This document shows, piece by piece, positions 57,501 through 64,000 of a DNA stretch of 64,000 nucleotides. The position numbers and the translations under genes were made by a program. Below the pieces are notes generated by a model that worked only from the letters and a program-made list of their open reading frames with translations, searched no databases and was not told the origin of the DNA. The stretch spans positions 273,868-337,867 of the forward strand of contig NZ_JAASQS010000001.1 of NCBI RefSeq assembly GCF_011762045.1. The letters are read 5' to 3'. The DNA is from Rhizomicrobium electricum (lineage in GTDB: Bacteria > Pseudomonadota > Alphaproteobacteria > Micropepsales > Micropepsaceae). Position 1 is the first letter of the stretch, and each line of letters opens with the position of its first letter.

Positions 57501-58777
57501 CGGGCAGCAATACGCTCGACGGCGGAGCGGGAACCGATACGGCGGCGTTCGCGGGACAGGCGTCGGATTATTTCCTGAGTGTGTCCGGTGGCGTCACCAC
57601 CGTGATGGGCGCCGGCGAAACCGATACGCTGACCAATATCGAGAAGGTTTCGTTCGACGGCTCGGGCCAGACGCTGACGCTGGCCGAGTTCCAGACGCAG
57701 TCGTTTTCGAAGCTGCAGGCGCTGGAATATATCGCGTCGTACAGGGACCTGATGGGCGCGTTCGGCGACGACGCGGTGTGGGGTGCGCGGCATTACTTCA
57801 ACAACGGCAGGGCCGAAGGACGCTCAATTTCGTTCAACGCGCTGAACTACATCTGCTCCTATGGCGATCTGATCGTCGCTTTCCACGACGACCAGTTGGC
57901 GGCAACCGAGCACTATCTCAAGAACGGCTCCTATGAGGGACGGAAGGTTTCGTTCGATCCGCTGGCCTATGTGTGCTCCTACAGCGATCTTCTGATTGCA
58001 TTCCACGATGACAAGACGGCAGCGGCGGAGCACTACATCAAGAACGGCTACTGGGAGAACCGGAAAGTCACGTTCGACGCTTTGGCCTATGTGTGCTCTT
58101 ACGACGATCTGGTGATCGCGTTCCACAACGACAAGACGGCGGCGGAAGAACACTATATCCGCAACGGTTATTGGGAGGGGCGCAAGGTCACGTTCAATGC
58201 GCTCGCCTATATCGCCTCCTACACCGATCTGATCGGTGCGTTCGGTACCGATGTGCAAGCCGCGGAAGAGCACTACATCCGCAACGGCTTCTGGGAAGGG
58301 CGCAAGGTCACGTTCGATCCGGTCGCCTATCTCATCAACAATACCGATCTGGGTGCGTGCGGCTTCACCGCAACCGATGCCACCGAGCACTATCTCAAGA
58401 ACGGATACTGGGAGCACCGCACCACCAACGGCGCGTTCGGCTCGGAACAGACCAACCACGATCTCACGGTTGGCGGTTTGGTCACCGACACGATCGGCAC
58501 GGCGGGCGACAAGGATTGGTTCGCGGTGAACGTCACCGCAGGCCAGACCTACACCTTTACGCTCTCGGGCGTGGATGGTGGCAACGGCACGCTGGCCGAT
58601 CCGTTCCTGGCGATCTGCGACGCTCGCGGGGTTCAGCTGACCTATGCCAACGACAGCACCAACCACGACGCCGTGATCCGCTTCACGGCCCTGTCGACCG
58701 GCACCTGCTATCTGGTCGCTTCGGCAAACGATACCGGTACCGGTACTTACAAACTGTTCGCCACCGCAGGAGGGTGA
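54512..58777 (+). CDS. Second giant RTX protein with M10_C-type and Ig-like domains, repeats and PPC tail
   Basis: 1421 residues from ATG 54512 (GGGGGG at 54503-54508; a start 10 codons upstream lacks this site). Dense RTX nonapeptides fill residues about 150-230 (GGAGNDALYGGDGDDTLDGG). A segment around 490-590 resembles the calcium-binding C-terminal domain of serralysins (GYDIFEFTSASDLSLEADHI, TDFAPGDDTLDFSAVTG), although no protease domain is present. Three SbsA-like Ig domains follow (about 593-950; for example VTLTFNEAVRIGSGKIGL). The RTX linker, six 40-residue repeats (57713-58429) and PPC domain complete it. Its head differs from its upstream neighbour while the tail is nearly the same. 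Confidence 0.83.
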   Translation: MPTIMGTTGSETLTGTAGSDTFDISQGGDDVVYTMGGSDDVVYVGGALTANDRIVGAGVSPTTGGINSVSVVLDGDYSAGVTFSATTFSDLTNLRVTAGHSYRLTSNDATMIHFYQYMSDLTVDGAALGTADTLYFDGSAETDAHLGLTGGAGSDTLIGGVANDVLTGGDGNDQLRGGSGDDGLRGGAGNDALYGGDGDDTLDGGTGANTLDGAAGNDTLQATNSAAGSSFNGGSGDDLILTALPNGTTYDGGAGRDAIYVAADLNTRALSFSVNLATGTITDGTSTDRLISIEGAMGGTGNDTLTGDAGDNWLSGGEGCDVLEGGLGDDVILGEKDLAAPWSDSHIFWGGSCAGIPEIDTVSFAHAARGETVDPGADQRHPALPTGVAYGGDGLDTIMVCQNFVLSGYNDVFMGSPIWNYTYKVWGGDGNDLININTGFATGHQWDTGTNSLYGGNGDDVLIGGDSNLLQSYISKDVIDGGSGADTMTGGTGYDIFEFTSASDLSLEADHITDFAPGDDTLDFSAVTGLSFIGTAAFSGAAGQLRYVLQNGQTVLQLDADGDKQADGLLVLDNGAFALSETTAGSKILVADDGAAPVLVGLSPDNGATIGGSAPPVTLTFNEAVRIGSGKIGLYDASGLLFEIDAASSYVSAVGNTVTISGAFGFERGHSYCIKVSDGAIVDGAGHAFTGLSSPSSWAFTLTSANTGPVLQSGDVAKDTSGASLNPTITLTFDKPVHAISGTIMISNSQANTPFITISATDSSQVTVSGNSLIIKPTAALFGSTQYEITTGNLIVADAAGNRNEARIDAISSVLFTTVARQDTTAPTLISATPSSGSSVSPGANIVLTFSEAVRPGYTWSVTGLSYDNCFWITRASDGHLIKSISASDTSQVTISGNQVIINPNVDLPGDTAFIVSYGAYALQDMAGNFVGGQDISGLAPITGQFTATTFTTTSEINGTKSNDVLPGTAGNDVLSGLGGNDTLYGYAGNDTLRGGAGSNTLDGGAGTDTAAFAGQASDYFLSVSGGVTTVMGAGETDTLTNIEKVSFDGSGQTLTLAEFQTQSFSKLQALEYIASYRDLMGAFGDDAVWGARHYFNNGRAEGRSISFNALNYICSYGDLIVAFHDDQLAATEHYLKNGSYEGRKVSFDPLAYVCSYSDLLIAFHDDKTAAAEHYIKNGYWENRKVTFDALAYVCSYDDLVIAFHNDKTAAEEHYIRNGYWEGRKVTFNALAYIASYTDLIGAFGTDVQAAEEHYIRNGFWEGRKVTFDPVAYLINNTDLGACGFTATDATEHYLKNGYWEHRTTNGAFGSEQTNHDLTVGGLVTDTIGTAGDKDWFAVNVTAGQTYTFTLSGVDGGNGTLADPFLAICDARGVQLTYANDSTNHDAVIRFTALSTGTCYLVASANDTGTGTYKLFATAGG
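57713..58429 (+). repeat. Six tandem 120-bp coding repeats in the second RTX/Ig protein
   Basis: Order: YIASY, YICSY, YVCSY, YVCSY, YIASY, cap AYLINNTDLGACGF. Same boundaries as in the neighbouring genes. Confidence 0.92.
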
Positions 58778-58881
58778 GGCTCGGCGTGGATTCTTCGCCG
58801 GTACCGCGGCAGAATGTCCCGCGAGGTTGACGGCAGAGCGGCCATCCCTATCCGTCAACTGATCGAAAGCGGGAGAAAACC

Positions 58882-61047
58882 ATGCCGACGATCTCGGGAC
58901 AAAGCGCGTGGGCCGATCTGAACGGCTGGCGGGTGCAAACCAACGTCTGGAACGCGGGATCGCTCGTCTACGGCACCGACTACACGATCAACGCCACCTA
59001 TACGGCCGGCGATCTGGCGGGGCGTCCGACGTTCTCCTGGGCGTTCCCGGCGATGACGCAGACCAACTACTACAACGTGCATGCCTATCCCGAACTCATG
59101 TTCGGCGGCTCGCCGTGGTGGGGCGGCGCGATGTCGTCGGACCCGCTGCAGGTCTTCCCGATCAAGGTTAACGACCTTGCCAACCTCACCATCAAGTACG
59201 ACCTCGCCGCCACCGGCGACATGCAGGGCTACAACGTCGCGTTCGAGGTGTTCCTCAACTCGGTTCCGAACGGCACCAACACCACCATGACCAACGAGAT
59301 CATGGTGTGGTTCCACAAGGGCGCGTTCAGTCCGGGCGGCACCCCGGCCGGCACCTATTCCGACGCCGATTTCACCGGCACGATCTACAATGCCAGCAAC
59401 TGGAACGCCGGCACCACCTCGTCGCCGTGGACCTATACCGCCATTGCGTCCGATACCGACGATCTGTCCGGCCAGATCGATTTCACGGCGATGCTGGCCA
59501 AGCTGAAGAGCATGGGCGTCATCACCGGCAACGAGTACATCTCCGGCCTCGAACTCGGCGCGGAAGTGGCGACCGGCACCGGCTCGCTCACCGTCAATAC
59601 GCTCGAATACGATGTGCAGGTGGGCGGCGTGACCACGATCCTCAACGGCAGCACCGGGACCGCCGGCGCCGACCGTCTGGTGGGCGACAATCTCGCCGAT
59701 ACGCTGTCGGGCCTCGGCGGCAATGACGCGCTGTACGGGTTCGCCGGCGACGACACGCTGCGCGGCGGTGCGGGTAGCAATACGCTCGACGGCGGAGCGG
59801 GAACCGATACGGCCGCGTTCGCCGGAAGCCCGTCGGACTATTTCGTGACGACGTCCAGCGGCACCACAACGGTCATCGGTACCGGTGAGACCGATACGCT
59901 GACCAACATGGAACGCGCGTCATTCGATGGGACCGGCCAGACCTTGACGCTGGCCGAGTTCCAGGCGCAGGCGTTCAGTCCGCTGCAGGCGCTGGAATAC
60001 ATCGCTTCCTACAAGGATTTGATGGGCGCGTTTGGCGATGATGCGGTGTGGGGTGCGCGGCATTACTTCAACAACGGCAAAGCCGAGGGGCGGACGATCA
60101 GTTTCAACGCGCTGAACTATATCTGCTCCTATGGCGATCTCGTCGTGGCGTTCCATGACGATCAACTGGCGGCGACCGAGCACTATCTGAAAAACGGCTC
60201 CTATGAAGGGCGGAAGGTCACGTTCGATCCACTGGCGTATGTGTGCTCCTATAGCGATCTTCTGATTGCCTTCCACGATGACAAGACGGCAGCGGCGGAG
60301 CACTACATCCGCAATGGCTATTGGGAGAACCGCAAGGTTACGTTCGACCCGCTGGCCTATTTGTGCTCGTACAGCGATCTGCTGCTGGCCTTCCACAACG
60401 ACAAGACCGCGGCGGAGGAGCACTATATCCGCAACGGCTATTGGGAAGGGCGCAAGGTTACCTTCAACGCCCTCGCCTACATCGCCTCCTACACCGACCT
60501 GATCGGTGCCTTTGGCGATGACGTGCAGGCAGCGGAAGAGCACTACATCCGCAACGGTTTCTGGGAAGGGCGGAAGGTCACGTTCGATCCGGTGGCCTAT
60601 CTCATCAACAACACCGATCTGGGGACGTGCGGCTTCACCGCGGCCGATGTCACCGAGCATTATCTGAAGAACGGATACTGGGAGCACCGCAACACCAACG
60701 GGGCGTTCGGCTCGGAGCAGACCAATCACGATCTCACGGTCGGCGGCTCGGTCACCGACACGATCGGCACATCGGGCGACAAGGATTGGTTCGCGGTCAG
60801 TGTGACAGCCGGCCAGACCTACACCTTCACGCTCTCGGGCGTCGACGGCGGCAACGGCACCCTCGCCGATCCGTTCCTGGCGATCTGCGATGCGCATGGT
60901 GTTCAGCTCACCTATGCCAATGACTCGACCAACCACGACGCGGTGATCCGCTTCACCGCCCTGTCGACCGGCACCTGCTATCTGGTGGCGTCTGCCAACG
61001 ACACGGGCACGGGTACTTACAAGCTGTTCGCCACCGCGGGGGGCTAA
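58882..61047 (+). CDS. Secreted GH12 endoglucanase-like enzyme with RTX, repeats and PPC tail
   Basis: 721 residues; GGGAG lies a few bases before ATG 58882. Residues about 1-250 form a GH12 beta-jelly roll: PTISGQSAWADLNGWRVQTN, VHAYPELMFGGSPWWGG, putative nucleophile E139 in NEIMVWFHKG and acid/base E228 in LELGAEVATGTGSL. GH12 enzymes cut beta-1,4-glucan or xyloglucan with retention. A short RTX block (GGNDALYGFAGDDTLRGG), six 40-residue repeats (59983-60699) and the PPC domain follow. No N-terminal signal peptide, unlike most characterised GH12 enzymes, consistent with type I secretion. Confidence 0.88.
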   Translation: MPTISGQSAWADLNGWRVQTNVWNAGSLVYGTDYTINATYTAGDLAGRPTFSWAFPAMTQTNYYNVHAYPELMFGGSPWWGGAMSSDPLQVFPIKVNDLANLTIKYDLAATGDMQGYNVAFEVFLNSVPNGTNTTMTNEIMVWFHKGAFSPGGTPAGTYSDADFTGTIYNASNWNAGTTSSPWTYTAIASDTDDLSGQIDFTAMLAKLKSMGVITGNEYISGLELGAEVATGTGSLTVNTLEYDVQVGGVTTILNGSTGTAGADRLVGDNLADTLSGLGGNDALYGFAGDDTLRGGAGSNTLDGGAGTDTAAFAGSPSDYFVTTSSGTTTVIGTGETDTLTNMERASFDGTGQTLTLAEFQAQAFSPLQALEYIASYKDLMGAFGDDAVWGARHYFNNGKAEGRTISFNALNYICSYGDLVVAFHDDQLAATEHYLKNGSYEGRKVTFDPLAYVCSYSDLLIAFHDDKTAAAEHYIRNGYWENRKVTFDPLAYLCSYSDLLLAFHNDKTAAEEHYIRNGYWEGRKVTFNALAYIASYTDLIGAFGDDVQAAEEHYIRNGFWEGRKVTFDPVAYLINNTDLGTCGFTAADVTEHYLKNGYWEHRNTNGAFGSEQTNHDLTVGGSVTDTIGTSGDKDWFAVSVTAGQTYTFTLSGVDGGNGTLADPFLAICDAHGVQLTYANDSTNHDAVIRFTALSTGTCYLVASANDTGTGTYKLFATAGG
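59983..60699 (+). repeat. Six tandem 120-bp coding repeats in the GH12 protein
   Basis: Order: YIASY, YICSY, YVCSY, YLCSY, YIASY, cap AYLINNTDLGTCGF. The 40-residue period is exact, without gaps before the cap. Confidence 0.92.
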
Positions 61048-61186
61048 GGCGGGCTGCCGGATGCACAACTTCTAGGAGAAAATTTAAGCTCCTGGCATAA
61101 CTGCCGCGCCCCCAAAACGGTTGTAAAGATATATACTGCAGGGCACGGTTGCGAATGTACTGCGGCGGTTCATCGAGGGGGATGCT

Positions 61187-64000
61187 ATGCCGGCACTGGA
61201 CCTGGAAGTCACGTATCTCAGCGGCGTGAACGCCGACGGCACGATTGCGGACCATAGCTATTGGACCGCCAAGCGCAATGTGGTTCCGCTCGACTATTGG
61301 GATCACAGCACCGCCCGCAAAATCGGCGAACGGCTGGCCGGGAAAGGCGCCGAAGTCAAATACTGCTTCGATCAGCTTTCGAACTGGACCGCCGCGGAGC
61401 AACAGGAGCTTTACGCGGGTCTCGCGCTCTGGAGCGCCGTAGCCAACATCACATTGACTGCGACGAGCGATCCATCGCAAGCCGATGTCACTTTCGCGCG
61501 AGCGAAGTCCACCGCTACTTCAACCCAAACGCCGGGTACCGCAACGGCGGGACAGATCGGGGGGACGGAGCTGCTCGGCTGCCAGTCCACCATCATGATC
61601 GGTACCAGCAGATACGGAAGCGGCCCGCTCGACGGCAGCTTCACGCAAGCCGGCGGCAATGTCTGGTACACGGTCGTGCACGAAATCGGCCATGCGCTCG
61701 GTCTCGGACACGGCGGGCCGTACAACGGCACCTGGGACTCCAGCACCCAGCAATACAGCCCCTACGATTGCCGCAACTGGACGATCATGTCCTATGTCGG
61801 TGTCGACGAAACGCAGGCGCTGTATTACGCCGACGAGCCGGTTCATTCGCACTTCCAAATCCCGAACATGCCGACAAAACAGCCGACCACCTGGATGCCG
61901 CTCGACATCCTGGCGCTGCAACGGCTCTACGGAACGCCGACCAGCACGCCTCTTTCCGGCGGCCAGACCTTCGGCTTCAACTGCACGGTCACGGGTGCGA
62001 TCGCGCCGTTCTTCGATTTCACCAAGAACGTCAATCCGGTCGTCACGATCTGGAGCGCCGGCGGCAACAACACGCTCGATCTCTCCGGCTTTTTAACGCC
62101 CAACACGGTCGACCTGCATGCCGGCGCCTATTCAAGCTGCGCCAGGCTGACCAACAACATTGCCATCGCGTTCGACACCGCAGTCGACACCTATGTTGGT
62201 TCCGCCGCCACCGATCGCGTCACCTGCAACGACCACTCAGACCACATTTCAACCGGTGCCGGTGACGACTTCATCGTTTCGGGCACCGGCAACGACACCT
62301 TGAGCGGCGGGCTCGGTTACGACCGCGTGACCTACGCGCATGCCGCCGCGAGCTATTCCGTCACCCGCAATGCCGACGGCAGCGTGACGATTGCGGGCGC
62401 AGACGGCACCGACGTGCTGTCGGGCATCGAGGAAATCGATTTCAGCGACGGCAAAACGATCCTGTCGACCCTCAACGGCACGGCCGGAAGCGAGACCCTT
62501 TCAGGCACAGCGGCGGGCGATGTCATCGACGCCACTCAGGGTGGTGCCGATCAGATCAATGCCGCGGGCGGCGACGACATGATCCTCCTCGGTGGCGCCT
62601 TGACCGCGAGCGACAGGATCGACGGCGGCGCTGGGACCGATATTGTACGCCTGAACGGCAACTATTCCGCCGGTCTGACCCTGACCGCGGCGACAATGAC
62701 GAATGTGGAAATCCTGTCACTCGAGAGCGGCCATAGCTACGCGCTCACACTGGCCGACGGAACGGTTTCCAGCGGCTCGAGTTTTTGTATCGATGCCAGT
62801 CAACTCGGAGAATCCGATGCTCTGACGCTGAACGGAGCGAACGTCTCGTCCGGCAGCCTTTCGGTGATCGGTGGCGAAGGAATCCTTGGGTTCACCGGCG
62901 GAGCCGGCAACGACAGCATCCGGCTCTGGCTCGGCGACGCGGCCATCAACGGCGGCGGCGGATACGATACGGTGTTCATTGCCTGCGAGTACACCAACAT
63001 TCCCGTGAAATGGAATCTGGACGGCTCGCTCGTCGTGGGCTGGTACGATTTTTCAAGACCGAAATCTTATCAAGCCAGCTTGTCCAACGTCGAAGAAGTC
63101 GACTACCTCAATGTCAAAGTGAATGCCGCAATGATCCGCGGCACGTCCGCGAGCGACACGCTGGCCGGAACGGCGATGATCGACGGCATCGACGCCACCC
63201 AAGGCGGCGCCGACACCATCACAGCCGGTGACGGCGACGACACCATCTTCCTCGGAGCCGCACTGACCGCTGCAGACGCCATCGATGGCGGCGCGGGAAC
63301 CGACAAGGTGATGCTCGACGGCGATTATTCGGCGGGCATCGTCCTCGGTTCGCAGACGATCACCAATGTCGAAACGATCGTTTGCGCTGCCGGCCACACC
63401 TACAAGCTGACAATCGACGACACGCTGATCGCAACCTCGAATTCGAGCTGCACGATCGGTGGATACGATCTCGGTGCCTCGGACCGTTTGATTGTCGATG
63501 CGTCGGCCGAGAAGGATGGCGAGATCGATCTGTCCGGCGGCGGCGGCAACGACATCCTGCGCGGAACCTTCAATACCAACGTTTTTGGCAACGGCGGCGA
63601 CGACCTGATCATCCGCTCCTTTGCGGCGGGCGTGCAGGGCCTGGCAAGCCTGAACGGCGGCGACGGAATCGACACGGCCGACTATAGCGGCGACACCGCA
63701 GGACTCGCGGCCGTTCTGACTGCCGGTTACGGCGGCACGGTGCAGGGTGGCAGCGTTCACGATCAGATCGGTGGCGTCGAGAACTTCATCGGCGGATCGG
63801 GTAACGATACGATCACCGGCTACGACGTCGCCAACAGTTTGAGCGGCGGCGGCGGCAACGATGTCCTCAACGGCGGCGCCGGCAACGACGTCCTGTCGGG
63901 CGGTTCCGGCACCAACACGATCGACGGCGGCGACGGCACCGACACGGCGGTGCTTGCAGGACAGGTGTCGGATTATCTGGTCACTTCGAACGGCGACGGC
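61187..64000 (+). CDS. Second secreted M10 (serralysin-type) metalloprotease, 3' partial
   Basis: Starts at ATG 61187 after GAGGGGG and is open through the right window edge (938 codons visible). The metzincin domain has the zinc motif HEIGHALGLGH at 165-175 and a Met-turn NWTIMSYVGVDE. It shares with the first gene an N-terminal SGVNADGTI and the segment TTWMPLDILALQRLYGTPT. Long RTX-like stretches follow (GAGDDFIVSGTGNDTLSGG; GGGGNDVLNGGAGNDVLSGG). The last visible residues (TNTIDGGDGTDTAVLAGQ, then VSDYLVT) equal the linker that precedes the 40-residue repeats in the other proteins, so the same tail is predicted beyond the window. Confidence 0.87.
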   Translation, partial: MPALDLEVTYLSGVNADGTIADHSYWTAKRNVVPLDYWDHSTARKIGERLAGKGAEVKYCFDQLSNWTAAEQQELYAGLALWSAVANITLTATSDPSQADVTFARAKSTATSTQTPGTATAGQIGGTELLGCQSTIMIGTSRYGSGPLDGSFTQAGGNVWYTVVHEIGHALGLGHGGPYNGTWDSSTQQYSPYDCRNWTIMSYVGVDETQALYYADEPVHSHFQIPNMPTKQPTTWMPLDILALQRLYGTPTSTPLSGGQTFGFNCTVTGAIAPFFDFTKNVNPVVTIWSAGGNNTLDLSGFLTPNTVDLHAGAYSSCARLTNNIAIAFDTAVDTYVGSAATDRVTCNDHSDHISTGAGDDFIVSGTGNDTLSGGLGYDRVTYAHAAASYSVTRNADGSVTIAGADGTDVLSGIEEIDFSDGKTILSTLNGTAGSETLSGTAAGDVIDATQGGADQINAAGGDDMILLGGALTASDRIDGGAGTDIVRLNGNYSAGLTLTAATMTNVEILSLESGHSYALTLADGTVSSGSSFCIDASQLGESDALTLNGANVSSGSLSVIGGEGILGFTGGAGNDSIRLWLGDAAINGGGGYDTVFIACEYTNIPVKWNLDGSLVVGWYDFSRPKSYQASLSNVEEVDYLNVKVNAAMIRGTSASDTLAGTAMIDGIDATQGGADTITAGDGDDTIFLGAALTAADAIDGGAGTDKVMLDGDYSAGIVLGSQTITNVETIVCAAGHTYKLTIDDTLIATSNSSCTIGGYDLGASDRLIVDASAEKDGEIDLSGGGGNDILRGTFNTNVFGNGGDDLIIRSFAAGVQGLASLNGGDGIDTADYSGDTAGLAAVLTAGYGGTVQGGSVHDQIGGVENFIGGSGNDTITGYDVANSLSGGGGNDVLNGGAGNDVLSGGSGTNTIDGGDGTDTAVLAGQVSDYLVTSNGDG

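Noticed and set aside
46038-60699. 120-bp tandem repeats considered as a CRISPR array
   Set aside because: The repeats are contiguous, in frame and protein-coding, with no spacers.

Overview
The window is a high-GC stretch of a Gram-negative, most likely alphaproteobacterial chromosome. Support for this comes from two Caulobacter-type TonB-dependent receptors, a LolCDE-like exporter, a PEP-CTERM protein and RTX-type secreted proteins without N-terminal signal peptides. A full-length pyruvate:ferredoxin oxidoreductase suggests a facultative or fermentative lifestyle, and a Rhizomicrobium-like organism would fit, but that is inference. No rRNA, tRNA, CRISPR array or insertion sequence was recognised.

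Layout. (1) 1-6.9 kb: exopolysaccharide genes (beta-helix protein, three glycosyltransferases, one of them fused to a polysaccharide deacetylase, a very short sugar transferase, a sulfotransferase and small membrane proteins). (2) 7-12.5 kb: a five-gene operon on the minus strand encoding an ABC ATPase, two FtsX/MacB-type permeases, a LolA-like periplasmic protein and an outer-membrane barrel. (3) 12.8-19.2 kb: a DUF2934 protein, a CelD/BcsL-type acetyltransferase, a GH28 pectinase and a TonB-dependent receptor. (4) 19.6-23.1 kb: pyruvate:ferredoxin oxidoreductase. (5) 23.1-25.9 kb: an accessory stretch with GC-rich repeat elements, a pair of small membrane proteins and an AT-richer gene with a HEPN-type RNxxxxH motif. 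(6) 25.9-37.9 kb: a beta-glucan utilisation locus: GH3, TonB receptor, GH30, GH3, LacI regulator and sugar symporter. A perfect LacI-type operator lies over the receptor promoter. (7) 38-43.2 kb: a PEP-CTERM protein behind a consensus sigma-54 promoter, a DUF2231/sorbosone dehydrogenase pair, SapC and manganese catalase.

(8) 43.5-64 kb is the most unusual region: six consecutive same-strand genes for large secreted proteins. They are an M10 (serralysin-type) metalloprotease, a GH17 beta-1,3-glucanase, two RTX/Ig-like giant proteins, a GH12 endoglucanase and a second M10 protease cut by the window edge. The five complete ones end in the same tail: an RTX-like linker, six or seven tandem 40-residue repeats (FDxLAYxCSYxDLxxAF type) and a pre-peptidase C-terminal (PPC) domain. 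Repeats at the same position in different proteins resemble each other more than neighbouring repeats do, so the whole tail behaves as an exchangeable module placed behind different catalytic heads. The truncated sixth protein stops inside the linker that precedes the tail in the others.

Taken together the genes suggest a saprophyte or cell-wall degrader. Secreted GH17, GH12 and proteases would open plant or fungal walls, GH28 attacks pectin, and the TonB receptor, GH3/GH30 enzymes and symporter take in and finish beta-glucan oligosaccharides under LacI control.
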